Positions 1 through 7,019 of a stretch of 22,473 bases of DNA are shown piece after piece. The stretch comes from an uncultured Lachnospiraceae bacterium (GTDB lineage: Bacteria > Bacillota_A > Clostridia > Lachnospirales > Lachnospiraceae): positions 1 through 22,473 of the forward strand of contig CAJUOF010000179.1 of NCBI GenBank assembly GCA_910587905.1. The letters are read 5' to 3'. Each line of letters begins with the position of its first letter. The first letter of the stretch is position 1. A program made the position numbers and the translations under genes. The notes below the pieces were generated by a model, which ran no database searches, was not told the origin of the DNA, and worked only from the letters and a program-made list of their open reading frames with translations.

Positions 1-2
1 TG

Positions 3-536
3 AATGTGACCGCGGCCCTCCTGATGGTCCTCTCTTTCCAGCTCGCCCTCTTTGCCGCGGGCGCCCTGCTGCTGGGACTGGAACCGTTCTCCGTCGACAC
101 GGGATTCCTTCTCTTCCATCTGGCTGGAGGATTTCTTCTGACGGTGGCCTACTGTGCCATTTTCACCTTCATCAGCATGCTGGTCCAGAAACGGGCCGTC
201 GCCTCCGTGACCGCCATTCTCGTTTCCTTCATTCTGCTGTTTGCCGGCGCCATCGTCCTGTCCCGCCTGTCTGAGCCGGAATATTACAGCAGCTACAACA
301 TCACCATGGATTCGGGAGACGTCGTGGAGACAGAACGGGAACCCAATCCCCATTATCTCAGGGGAACGGAGCGGAAGGTCTATGAATTCCTTCTGGACTT
401 CCTGCCCGGCGCCCAGTCCCTCCGCCTCTCCGAAGGCGGTCTGGACCACTGGCAGCCTCTGGCTTATTCCCTGCTCCTTGCGGTTTTCTTCACCGGCGGA
501 GGAGTCCTGCTCTTTAAGAGAAAAAATCTGAACTAA
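3..536 (+). CDS. ABC-2 type transporter permease, C-terminal part (5' partial)
   Basis: The reading frame is open from the window edge, so the N-terminus is missing; the GTG at 6 is an internal codon. The visible ~177 residues hold hydrophobic segments near residues 3-27, 33-60 and 64-86, then a polar extracytoplasmic stretch (about 88-150), then a final membrane segment ending in the basic tail FKRKNLN. A large polar loop before the last helix and a short basic C-terminus are typical of ABC-2 exporter permeases. The histidine kinase gene follows after 42 bp in the same direction. This suggests a transporter plus two-component cassette of the peptide-antibiotic sensing or self-immunity kind, but the ATPase and response regulator would lie upstream and are not visible. 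Family assignment rests on topology, not on a diagnostic motif. Confidence 0.6.
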   Translation, partial: NVTAALLMVLSFQLALFAAGALLLGLEPFSVDTGFLLFHLAGGFLLTVAYCAIFTFISMLVQKRAVASVTAILVSFILLFAGAIVLSRLSEPEYYSSYNITMDSGDVVETEREPNPHYLRGTERKVYEFLLDFLPGAQSLRLSEGGLDHWQPLAYSLLLAVFFTGGGVLLFKRKNLN

Positions 537-541
537 ATCGG

Positions 542-562
542 AAGGACGGCGGTCCGTCTTTT
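542..562 (+). terminator. Weak hairpin with short T-run between permease and kinase
   Basis: GACGG (545-549) pairs with CCGTC (554-558) around a CGGT loop. The stem extends by a G-T and two A-T pairs to 542/561, and TTTT follows (559-562). It starts 6 bp after the permease stop and precedes the kinase RBS. It could be a partial terminator lowering kinase expression, but the U-tract is short. Confidence 0.3.
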
Positions 563-578
563 CCGGGGAGGGAATCTC

Positions 579-1466
579 ATGATCTGGCTTTCCTGTTTCT
601 GCATCCTGCTGTGCCTGCTCCTTCTTGCCCTGATCTTCAAAGTTGCGGCTCTTCACCGGGGCGCCGACGAGATCCGGCAGGAGCTTTTTTCCTGGTTTGA
701 CAGCGATACCAACACGGTCCTCACCCTCTCCTGCCGGGATCGGCACATGCGGCGGATGGCGGCTGACATTAATGGGGAGCTTCGCCGTCTGCGCGCCGTG
801 CGGCTGACCTTTGAGCAGGGCGACCGGGAGCTGGGGGAATCTATCACCAACCTCTCCCACGACCTGCGCACGCCCCTCACCGCCATCCTGGGTTATCTGG
901 ATCTTCTGGATTATGTGGAAAAACCGGAGCAGGTATCACGATATCTCTCCATGATCCGGAACCGGGCCGAGTTCTTAAGACAGCAGACCGAGGATCTGTT
1001 CGGCTATTCCGTCGTCAAATCCGTGCCCGAGGGGGAGGTCTCGCCTCTCTCTCTGAACCGGATGCTGGAGGAATGCCTGGCCTCCTACTACGGCGCCCTG
1101 ACCGGCGCCGGGATCACGCCCGAGATCTCCCTCCCGGAGCAGACGGTCACGAGGCGCCTAAACCGATCTTCCCTGACCAGGATCTTCGACAACATCATCG
1201 GCAACGCCTTAAAATACAGCGGCGGCGACCTCTCCGTGGTCATGGACGAGGCCGGGACCATCGTCTTCTCCAACCGGGCGGACGGGCTTGACCCGGTGAC
1301 GGCCGGGCGGCTCTTCGACCGGTATTACACGGTGGAATCCGGCCGGCGGGGCTTTGGTCTGGGCCTTTCCATCGCCAGGCTTTTGACGGAACGGATGGGC
1401 GGGGAGATCTTGGCCGATTACCGGGGGGGCCGGCTGTTCATCACGCTGCGGTTTCCGGAGGAGTGA
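579..1466 (+). CDS. Membrane sensor histidine kinase (HisKA + HATPase_c)
   Basis: This 295-residue protein is an inner-membrane sensor kinase that would autophosphorylate on a histidine and pass the phosphate to a response regulator not present here. One membrane segment covers residues 2-25 and there is no sizeable extracytoplasmic sensor domain. The dimerisation H-box NLSHDLRTPL places the phospho-acceptor at His94. The ATP-binding domain shows an N-box (DNIIGNALKYS, 204-214) and a G2 box (GFGLGLSI, 258-265) with a short ATP lid. Small intramembrane kinases of this kind usually serve ABC exporters, in which the transporter rather than the kinase senses the ligand, and this fits the permease directly upstream. 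The ATG at 579 follows GGGGAGGG at a good distance. The stimulus cannot be read from sequence. Confidence 0.85.
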   Translation: MIWLSCFCILLCLLLLALIFKVAALHRGADEIRQELFSWFDSDTNTVLTLSCRDRHMRRMAADINGELRRLRAVRLTFEQGDRELGESITNLSHDLRTPLTAILGYLDLLDYVEKPEQVSRYLSMIRNRAEFLRQQTEDLFGYSVVKSVPEGEVSPLSLNRMLEECLASYYGALTGAGITPEISLPEQTVTRRLNRSSLTRIFDNIIGNALKYSGGDLSVVMDEAGTIVFSNRADGLDPVTAGRLFDRYYTVESGRRGFGLGLSIARLLTERMGGEILADYRGGRLFITLRFPEE

Positions 1467-1475
1467 AGATTTTCG

Positions 1476-1504
1476 TTGAATTCCTTACTTTTCCCATGTA
1501 TAAT
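1476..1504 (+). promoter_or_regulatory. Sigma-A promoter for the DUF4160-DUF2442 pair
   Basis: TTGAAT (1476-1481) and a perfect TATAAT (1499-1504) are separated by 17 bp. Transcription would begin near 1511. That rules out the upstream start at 1476 in the DUF4160 frame and supports the RBS-backed ATG at 1550. Confidence 0.75.
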
Positions 1505-1549
1505 TCTTGTGATAAAAAATCTTGCTGATTTTGAACGGAGGTGTTTGAC

Positions 1550-1823
1550 ATGCCTGCATTATCTATGTTTTTTGGAATCATTATACGGATGCAAAGTGAA
1601 AAGGGTGGAAAACACAATAAAACCACATCTCCACGCTCTATATGGAGATTATGAAATTGTAATGGGTATCAATGGCAATGGGGAAGTTTTGGAAGGAAGT
1701 TTTCCCAATAAACAAATGAAACTTTTATTAGCATGGATGGCCATCCATGAAGATGAACTGCAGGCAAACTGGGAATTATTGAAAAACGGAGACGGTTATT
1801 TTAAAATTGATCCGCTGCGTTAA
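1550..1823 (+). pseudogene. DUF4160 protein with single-base frameshift
   Basis: The natural start is the ATG at 1550, behind AACGGAGGTG. It encodes MPALSMFFGIIIRM, the usual DUF4160 N-terminus, followed by a run ending KHNK. The frame then breaks at AAAA (1619-1622). Removing one A joins it to the second frame, KPHLHALYGDYE through to the terminal KIDPLR at 1823, restoring an uninterrupted DUF4160 protein of about 90 residues. Unshifted, the 1550 frame stops within about a dozen codons. DUF4160 proteins are small, of unproven function, and often encoded next to DUF2442, as here; the pair has been proposed as toxin-antitoxin-like. The AT-rich composition contrasts with the flanking genes and suggests acquisition. 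The shift could be a true mutation, a homopolymer sequencing error or slippage on the A-run. Confidence 0.75.
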
Positions 1824-1840
1824 ATCATGGAGGTTTCGCT

Positions 1841-2074
1841 ATGTTAAGGCCGACTGCCATTCAAGTAGAAGTTACCTGTGCATATCAGATTTTAATTGTG
1901 TTTGATAACGGTGAAAAAAAAATTTTTGACGTAGAACCATATATCAAAGGGGAATGGTACGGACAGCTCCGCTCTTTTGAATACTTCAAACGTGTTACCA
2001 CCGACGGATACACCGTCGTCTGGCCAGATGGCCAGGATATATGTCCGGACGAACTCTATACTCTGGGGAATTAA
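1841..2074 (+). CDS. DUF2442 domain protein
   Basis: A 77-residue protein with the DUF2442 pattern: an N-terminal beta-rich stretch (LIVFDNGEKKIFDVEPYI), a central FEYFKRV segment and the C-terminal core VVWPDGQDICPDELY. DUF2442 proteins are small partners commonly found beside DUF4160. Their biochemical role is unknown; a nucleic-acid-binding antitoxin-like role is speculation. The ATG lies 17 bp after the DUF4160 stop and is preceded by ATGGAGG, so the two would be co-transcribed from the 1476-1504 promoter. Codon use is AT-rich like its partner and unlike ackA or the kinase. The frame is complete and looks functional. Confidence 0.8.
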   Translation: MLRPTAIQVEVTCAYQILIVFDNGEKKIFDVEPYIKGEWYGQLRSFEYFKRVTTDGYTVVWPDGQDICPDELYTLGN

Positions 2075-2106
2075 TATCGTGGTCAAAAGACTCGACCCGA
2101 TCGCAG

Positions 2107-2138
2107 GAGGGGGCCTGTCCGGATGGACAGGCCCCCTC
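2107..2138. terminator. Strong hairpin between convergent DUF2442 and ackA
   Basis: GAGGGGGCCTGTCC (2107-2120) and GGACAGGCCCCCTC (2125-2138) form a perfect 14-bp stem around GGAT. The plus-strand side is followed by TTGTT, a modest U-tract; the minus-strand side is not T-rich. It sits between the two convergent stops (2074 and 2171), so it may serve both, most convincingly the plus strand. Confidence 0.7.
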
Positions 2139-2170
2139 TTGTTATGCTTCTGCGCCCACGGCACAGCCTC

Positions 2171-3364
2171 TTATTTCACCAGCGCGACCGTCTCCTGCAT
2201 GATCGCCAGTTCCTCGTTGGTGGGAACCACGGCCACCTTCTTTGCGGAGTCGTCCGCGGAGATGACCACCTCTTTGCCGCGGCAGTTGTTCTTCGCTGCG
2301 TCAATCTTGATCCCCAGGTATCCGAAATACTCGCAGATCTTCTCCCGGACCAGGGGCGCGTTCTCACCGATGCCCGCCGTGAAAGCGATGGCGTCCACGC
2401 CGTTCATGGCCGCCACGTAGGAGCCGACGATCTTCGCCACCCGGTAGCAGAAAATGTCGATGGCATCCGCCGCCAGCTGGTTGCCGTCGCCCATGGCCTC
2501 TTCCAGGTCGCGGAAGTCGCTGGAGAGGTTCTTGGTCAGGCCCAGCACGCCGGACTTCTTGTTGAGGATGTTGAGCATCTCGCTGACGCTCTTTCCTTCC
2601 TTATTGCAGATGTACTCGACCACGGCGGGATCGATGTCGCCGGAGCGGGTCCCCATCACAAGGCCCTCCAGGGGAGTCAAGCCCATGCTGGTGTCCACGC
2701 ACTTGCCGTCCTTCACCGCGCTGATGGAGGCGCCGTTTCCGAGATGGCAGACGATGACCTTGGAATTTTCCGGATCCAGGCCCAGGAACTTGATGGTCTC
2801 CTTGGACACAAAGCTGTGGGAAGTTCCGTGGAAGCCGTATTTCCGGATGTGATATTTCTCATAATACTCGTAAGGGATGCCGTACATGAACGCCTTGGTG
2901 GGCATGGTCTGATGGAAGGCGGTGTCGAACACGGCCACATTGGGCTTGCCGGGCATCAGCTTCTGGCAGGCGTAGATTCCCTTCAGATTGGCAGGATTGT
3001 GCAGGGGCCCAAGGTCACAGCACTCCTCCACCACCTTAAGCACCTCATCCGTGATGATGCAGGACTGGGTGATCTTGGCGCCGCCGTGGAGCACCCGGTG
3101 TCCGATGGCGTCCACCTCATCCAGGGTCTTTAACACGCCGGTCTTCTCATTGACCAGAGCGTCCAGCACCATCTGGATGGCCTCGGTGTGGGTGGGCATG
3201 GGAGCCTCAGTCACTTCCTTCTCGCCGCCCGCCGGCTGGTAGATCAGACGTCCGTCGATGCCGATCCTCTCGCACAGGCCCTTGGCCTGGACCTGCTCCG
3301 TATCAGAATCGATGATCTGATATTTCAGAGAAGAGCTTCCGCAGTTGATGATCAATACTTTCAT
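2171..3364 (-). CDS. ackA: Acetate kinase
   Basis: AckA converts acetyl phosphate and ADP to acetate and ATP in the cytoplasm, the substrate-level phosphorylation step of anaerobic acetate fermentation. The 397-residue product matches the family length. It shows the ASKHA phosphate-loop motif NCGSSSLKYQ at the N-terminus, then GHRVLHGG, DTAFHQTMP, KYGFHGTSHSFV (catalytic His), GNGASISA, and GTRSGDIDP (catalytic Arg). I chose the ATG at 3364 because AGGAGGAA lies 8-10 bases upstream; an earlier in-frame ATG at 3409 has no RBS and lies close to the promoter. The usual partner, phosphate acetyltransferase (pta), is not adjacent: ftsH is divergent on one side and DUF2442 convergent on the other. 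Transcription likely starts from the promoter at 3420-3448. Confidence 0.97.
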   Translation of the reverse strand: MKVLIINCGSSSLKYQIIDSDTEQVQAKGLCERIGIDGRLIYQPAGGEKEVTEAPMPTHTEAIQMVLDALVNEKTGVLKTLDEVDAIGHRVLHGGAKITQSCIITDEVLKVVEECCDLGPLHNPANLKGIYACQKLMPGKPNVAVFDTAFHQTMPTKAFMYGIPYEYYEKYHIRKYGFHGTSHSFVSKETIKFLGLDPENSKVIVCHLGNGASISAVKDGKCVDTSMGLTPLEGLVMGTRSGDIDPAVVEYICNKEGKSVSEMLNILNKKSGVLGLTKNLSSDFRDLEEAMGDGNQLAADAIDIFCYRVAKIVGSYVAAMNGVDAIAFTAGIGENAPLVREKICEYFGYLGIKIDAAKNNCRGKEVVISADDSAKKVAVVPTNEELAIMQETVALVK

Positions 3365-3419
3365 GAATGGTTTCCTCCTGGTATATTCCGCATTTTTGTG
3401 CAAAAACACAATTACCTTT

Positions 3420-3448
3420 ATTTTATCTCTTTCCGGCTTTTCTGTAAA
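3420..3448 (-). promoter_or_regulatory. Sigma-A promoter for ackA
   Basis: On the minus strand TTTACA (3448-3443) and TAAAAT (3425-3420) are spaced by 17 bp, placing the transcription start around 3413 and leaving a leader of roughly 50 bases before the ackA ATG. Confidence 0.65.
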
Positions 3449-3523
3449 GGAGATTTTCCTTTTAAATTTTCCTGTCCAAATCTTTCATATCTATAAACAA
3501 TCTATTAAATGTTCATACTTCGA

Positions 3524-3561
3524 TTGACTTCGTCAAACGATTTGTTATACTACATATAACA
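3524..3561 (+). promoter_or_regulatory. Sigma-A promoter of ftsH with two overlapping dyads
   Basis: TTGACT (3524-3529) and TATACT (3546-3551) are spaced by 16 bp. The -35 box lies in a dyad, TTGAC-TTC-GTCAA (3524-3536). The -10 box overlaps a second one, TGTTATA-CTACA-TATAACA (3543-3561). Dyads over both core elements are a plausible repressor arrangement, but no regulator is identified. Confidence 0.65.
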
Positions 3562-3582
3562 CAGACCCACAAGGAGGAACCC

Positions 3583-5421
3583 ATGAAAGAAGTACAGCCC
3601 CCCAAAAAACCGATCGTATTCTATTACCTGATCGCCCTCGTTGTCCTGCTCCTGCTCAATTCACTCTTTTTTCCAAAGATGTTCAGCGCCAGGGTCACGG
3701 AGGTGGACTACGGTGAATTCCTCTCCATGGTGGAGAGCGGCCAGGTCGGACAGGTGGAGATCAAGGCCAACGAGATCATCTTTTCCGACAAAGGCATCGA
3801 GCCTTCCTATTATAAGACCGGGACCATGAACGATGAGAAGCTGATCGACCGGCTCTACGACGCCGGGATCACCACCTTCGGCACGCCCATCGTGGAGGAG
3901 GCTTCCCCGATCTTAACTTTTCTTTTAAGCTGGGTGGTCCCCATCTTCATTTTTGTGGCCATCGGCCAGCTTCTCTCCAGGACCATGATGAAGCGGATGG
4001 GCGGCTCCATGGGCAACGCCATGAGCTTCGGAAAGAGCAATGCCAGGGTTTACGTGGAATCCAAGACCGGCATCAAATTCTCCGACGTGGCCGGCGAGGA
4101 CGAGGCCAAGGAGCTTTTGCAGGAGATCGTGGATTTCCTCCACAACCCGAAAAAATATACGGAGATCGGGGCCAGGATGCCCAAGGGAGCCTTGCTCGTA
4201 GGCCCTCCCGGAACCGGCAAGACCCTTTTGGCAAAGGCTGTGGCCGGCGAAGCTGAGGTCCCCTTCTTCTCCATCTCCGGCTCGGAATTCGTGGAGATGT
4301 TCGTGGGCATGGGCGCCTCCAAGGTCCGCGACCTGTTCAAACAGGCCGCCGACAAGGCCCCCTGTATCGTATTCATCGACGAGATCGACACCATCGGGAA
4401 GAAGCGGGACGGAAATGGCTTTTCCGGGAACGACGAGCGGGAGCAGACCTTAAACCAGCTCCTCACGGAGATGGACGGCTTCGACGGCGCCAAGGGCGTG
4501 ATGATCCTGGCCGCCACCAACCGGCCCGACTCCCTCGACCCTGCCCTCCTGCGTCCCGGCCGCTTCGACAGGCGGGTTCCCGTGGAACTTCCCGACCTTG
4601 CGGGCCGGGAGGCCATTTTAAAGGTCCACGCCAAGGACATCCGATTAAGCGACAACGTGGATTTCATGGCCATCGCCAGAGCGGCCTCCGGCGCCAGCGG
4701 CGCGGAGCTTGCCAACATGATCAACGAAGCCGCCCTCAGGGCCGTGCGGGACGGCAGGAAGATCGTCAGCCAGATGGACCTGGAGGAGAGCGTGGAGGTG
4801 GTCATCGCCGGATACCAGAAGAAAAACAAGCTCCTCTCCGACAAAGAGAAGCTGATCGTCTCCTACCACGAGATCGGCCACGCCCTGGTGGCAGCTCTGC
4901 AGACCAACTCCGCCCCGGTCACCAAGATCACCATCATCCCCCGCACCTCCGGCGCCCTGGGCTACACCATGCAGGTGGACCAGGACGAGAAAAACCTGAT
5001 GTCCAGGGAGGAGCTGGAGAATAAGATCTCCACCCTGACCGGTGGCCGCGTGGCGGAGGACCTGGTCTTCCACTCCGTCACCACCGGAGCCGCCAACGAC
5101 ATCGAGCAGGCCACCAAGGTGGCGCGGGCCATGATCACCCGCTACGGCATGAACGACTCCTTCGGCATGGTCGCCTTCGAGACCATCAAAAACCAGTATC
5201 TGGGCGGCGACACGGCGCTGGCCTGTTCCGAAACCACCTCGGCCAGGATCGATGAAACCGTGATCGCCCTGGTGAAGGCCCGTTACCAAAAAGCAGAAGA
5301 GCTGTTAAAGGACAACATGCCCAAGCTCCACCAGCTCGCCAAGTACCTCTACGACCACGAGACCATCACCGGCGACGAATTCATGGAGATCCTGGGCGGC
5401 CCCCTGCCGGAAACCGTGTAA
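3583..5421 (+). CDS. ftsH: ATP-dependent zinc metalloprotease FtsH
   Basis: FtsH is a membrane-anchored hexameric AAA+ protease that extracts and degrades damaged membrane proteins and short-lived regulators. The 612-residue product has membrane segments at about 10-28 and 105-128 flanking a small extracytoplasmic domain. The AAA module has Walker A GPPGTGKT (207-214), Walker B IVFIDEID (ending at 269), and an arginine-finger region RPGRFDRRV. The peptidase domain carries HEIGH (429-433) and the distal zinc ligand Asp506 in the segment AANDIEQAT. It is slightly short because the C-terminal tail is short. The ATG at 3583 follows AAGGAGG. It stands alone, without the hpt/tilS neighbours common in Firmicutes, so it may be a second FtsH paralogue; the rest of the genome would be needed to decide. 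Confidence 0.95.
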   Translation: MKEVQPPKKPIVFYYLIALVVLLLLNSLFFPKMFSARVTEVDYGEFLSMVESGQVGQVEIKANEIIFSDKGIEPSYYKTGTMNDEKLIDRLYDAGITTFGTPIVEEASPILTFLLSWVVPIFIFVAIGQLLSRTMMKRMGGSMGNAMSFGKSNARVYVESKTGIKFSDVAGEDEAKELLQEIVDFLHNPKKYTEIGARMPKGALLVGPPGTGKTLLAKAVAGEAEVPFFSISGSEFVEMFVGMGASKVRDLFKQAADKAPCIVFIDEIDTIGKKRDGNGFSGNDEREQTLNQLLTEMDGFDGAKGVMILAATNRPDSLDPALLRPGRFDRRVPVELPDLAGREAILKVHAKDIRLSDNVDFMAIARAASGASGAELANMINEAALRAVRDGRKIVSQMDLEESVEVVIAGYQKKNKLLSDKEKLIVSYHEIGHALVAALQTNSAPVTKITIIPRTSGALGYTMQVDQDEKNLMSREELENKISTLTGGRVAEDLVFHSVTTGAANDIEQATKVARAMITRYGMNDSFGMVAFETIKNQYLGGDTALACSETTSARIDETVIALVKARYQKAEELLKDNMPKLHQLAKYLYDHETITGDEFMEILGGPLPETV

Positions 5422-5434
5422 GCCGTCCTGCTTA

Positions 5435-5463
5435 TTGACAACTTTTCCCTCCCCATATAAAAT
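5435..5463 (+). promoter_or_regulatory. Sigma-A promoter for the DUF4317 gene
   Basis: A perfect TTGACA (5435-5440) is followed at 17 bp by TAAAAT (5458-5463); the overlapping TATAAA at 5456 gives 15 bp. The predicted start is about 5470, almost exactly where the repeat GGTAATTGCGAAACATAA begins, so that sequence would be the 5' end of the transcript. Confidence 0.65.
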
Positions 5464-5470
5464 AGTCGCA

Positions 5471-5488
5471 GGTAATTGCGAAACATAA
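5471..5488 (+). repeat. Left copy of an 18-bp inverted repeat bracketing DUF4317
   Basis: GGTAATTGCGAAACATAA is the exact reverse complement of 6971-6988. Weaker similarity continues inward (a shared GAGAA and TTC). It lies in the 5' leader of the DUF4317 gene and shares the core GGYAAYYKCGAAAC with the termini of the elements at 6694-6774 and 6787-6988. Confidence 0.85.
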
Positions 5489-5554
5489 CATTGTGAGAAG
5501 ATTCGGACAGGAGAAGACTTTTCCCCTGCCGGTGACAGAAAGGGGAGCATCACC

Positions 5555-6700
5555 ATGAATAAAAAAGAAATCTCTGAAATAAAGAAGCAGTTCACCCAGG
5601 AGCACTGCGCCATCACCCGCATCTGCGGCTGCTACGTGGACGGGGAAGGGGAGCGGAAGGCGGATATGAAGGAAGCCTTCCTCTCCCTTCCGGAGGAAGA
5701 AATGTTCAAATATTTTGAGATCCTCCGCAAAAATCTGTCGGGAACCCTGGGGAAGAACCTGATCAATCTGGAATTCCCCCTGGCCGCAGAAAACGAGGGG
5801 AGCACCCACGACCTGCTTCTCCGCCTGCGGGAGACAGGACTTGGCGACGACGTGCTGCTGGATACCTTTTACGACAAGATCTTGGAAAATCTGGACATGG
5901 AAGGGAACTTCCTGATCCTCCTGATCCATTCCGTCTATGACATCCCGGGAAAATCCACCGACGGGAGCGAGATGTTTGACGCCTCCGACGAGGTCTACAG
6001 CTATCTTCTCTGCACAGTCTGCCCGGTGAAACTGACCAAGCCGGGGCTCTGCTACAACACGGAGGCCGGCGTGATCCAGAACCGGGTCCGGGACTGGCTG
6101 GTGGAGATGCCGGTGACCGGCTTCCTCTTTCCCGCCTTCCATGACCGCAGCACCGACATCCACAGCCTCCTCCTCTATTCCAAGGATGCCAACCTGTTCC
6201 AAAACCGCCTGATCGAGGAATTCCTGCGCTGCACGCTTCCCATGGCGGCGGACAGCCAGAAGGAGACCTTCAACGCCCTGGTGGAGGAGTCCCTCGGGGA
6301 CGCCTGCGATTTCGAGGCGGTGAGGGCCATCCATGAACGGCTGGCTGAGCGGCTGGAGGAAAACAAGGAAAACCCGGAGCCCCTGACCCTCTCAAAGTCC
6401 GAGGTCCGCTCTCTCCTCTCCGAGAACGGCGCCGACGAGGAAGGGCTCTCCCATTTTGAGGCCCGCTATGAAGAGACGGCCGGCTCCGGCGCTCCCATCC
6501 TGGCCTCCAACCTGGTCAATTCCAAAAAATTCGAGATCCGCACCCCCGACGTCGTCGTGCAGGTGAAGCCGGAGCAGGCCGCACTGGTGGAGGCCCGCAT
6601 GATAGACGGCCGTCCCTTCCTGGTCATTCCCATGGAAGGACAGGTGGAGGTCAACGGGATCTGCATCCACACCGATGCGGCCGCCGAAGAATCCAGGTAA
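5555..6700 (+). CDS. DUF4317 family protein
   Basis: The 381-residue product matches DUF4317, a family of unknown function found in Clostridia. Recognisable features are the N-terminus NKKEISEIKKQFTQEHCAIT followed by RICGCYV, the central HSVYDIPGK, VCPVKLTKPGLCYN and GFLFPAFHDRSTDIHSLLLY, and a C-terminal KFEIRTPDVVVQVKPE segment. No signal peptide or membrane segment is visible, so it is probably cytoplasmic. Cysteines cluster near the N-terminus (CAITRICGC), but no metal site can be claimed. The ATG at 5555 follows GAAAGGGGAG. The gene has its own promoter and appears monocistronic. Its stop codon lies inside the first terminus of the downstream palindromic element, and an exact 18-bp inverted repeat brackets the whole gene. 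Confidence 0.8.
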   Translation: MNKKEISEIKKQFTQEHCAITRICGCYVDGEGERKADMKEAFLSLPEEEMFKYFEILRKNLSGTLGKNLINLEFPLAAENEGSTHDLLLRLRETGLGDDVLLDTFYDKILENLDMEGNFLILLIHSVYDIPGKSTDGSEMFDASDEVYSYLLCTVCPVKLTKPGLCYNTEAGVIQNRVRDWLVEMPVTGFLFPAFHDRSTDIHSLLLYSKDANLFQNRLIEEFLRCTLPMAADSQKETFNALVEESLGDACDFEAVRAIHERLAERLEENKENPEPLTLSKSEVRSLLSENGADEEGLSHFEARYEETAGSGAPILASNLVNSKKFEIRTPDVVVQVKPEQAALVEARMIDGRPFLVIPMEGQVEVNGICIHTDAAAEESR

Positions 6701-6774
6701 CCTCGAAACTCAAAACTGTCGAGAGGATTCTGACAATTGATCCATCCCATATTTTGCGGTTTCGAGGTTACCTG
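6694..6774. repeat. Palindromic element A with 16-bp inverted termini
   Basis: CAGGTAACCTCGAAAC (6694-6709) and GTTTCGAGGTTACCTG (6759-6774) are perfect inverted repeats enclosing about 49 bases. The left terminus overlaps the last codons and TAA stop of DUF4317. The interior (ACTGTCGAGAGGATTCTGACAAT) resembles the interior of element B. The transcript would form a hairpin that could terminate or stabilise the DUF4317 mRNA. No transposase is present. Confidence 0.8.
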
Positions 6775-6786
6775 CCGAAGCATCTA

Positions 6787-6988
6787 GGCAATTGCGAAAC
6801 TCGAAAGTCTGTCGAATATTCTGACAATATTTCCGGGAAAAGCCCTCTGCGCCGTGAAAGCAAGACCAGAGAAGACAGGAGTCCCGAGTGGCTTCTGCGG
6901 TTCCGGGCTTGCTGGAGCGCCCGGCGCTGCAGGCTTGGGACGGACATATTGGCAGAAGATTCTCGTAATTTTATGTTTCGCAATTACC
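6787..6988. repeat. Palindromic element B, about 200 bp, imperfect inverted termini
   Basis: The left end GGCAATTGCGAAAC (6787-6800) and the reverse complement of the right end (GGTAATTGCGAAAC) match at 13 of 14 positions. The similarity continues for roughly 50 bases into each arm (AAA, CGA, ATTCTG-CAATAT-TCCG). The centre is GC-rich (GCGCCCGGCGCTGC). It encodes nothing convincing and fills most of the 319-bp gap between DUF4317 and the acetyltransferase pseudogene. It resembles a non-autonomous MITE-like or REP-like repeat. Confidence 0.7.
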
Positions 6989-7019
6989 GAACCGAAGGGC
7001 CGAACGAAAGGAATACGGC

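Noticed and set aside
1476..1549. Start of the DUF4160 frame at 1476
   Set aside because: The codon overlaps the -35 box of the gene's own promoter and has no RBS; residues before the A-run do not fit the family in that frame.
2123..3133. 336-codon plus-strand frame opposite ackA
   Set aside because: It is the antisense shadow of a fully conserved acetate kinase in GC-rich sequence; it has no family motifs and no promoter or RBS.
4050..5289. Long minus-strand frames opposite ftsH (264 and 214 codons)
   Set aside because: They are antisense to the conserved AAA and protease domains; composition is an artefact of GC-rich third positions.
5432..6334. 300-codon minus-strand frame opposite DUF4317
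   Set aside because: It is antisense to a conserved protein with a clear promoter and RBS on the plus strand.
5471..7000. CRISPR array made of the GGYAAYYKCGAAAC repeats
   Set aside because: The copies are irregularly spaced, in both orientations, and flank a gene; there are no unit-length spacers and no cas genes.
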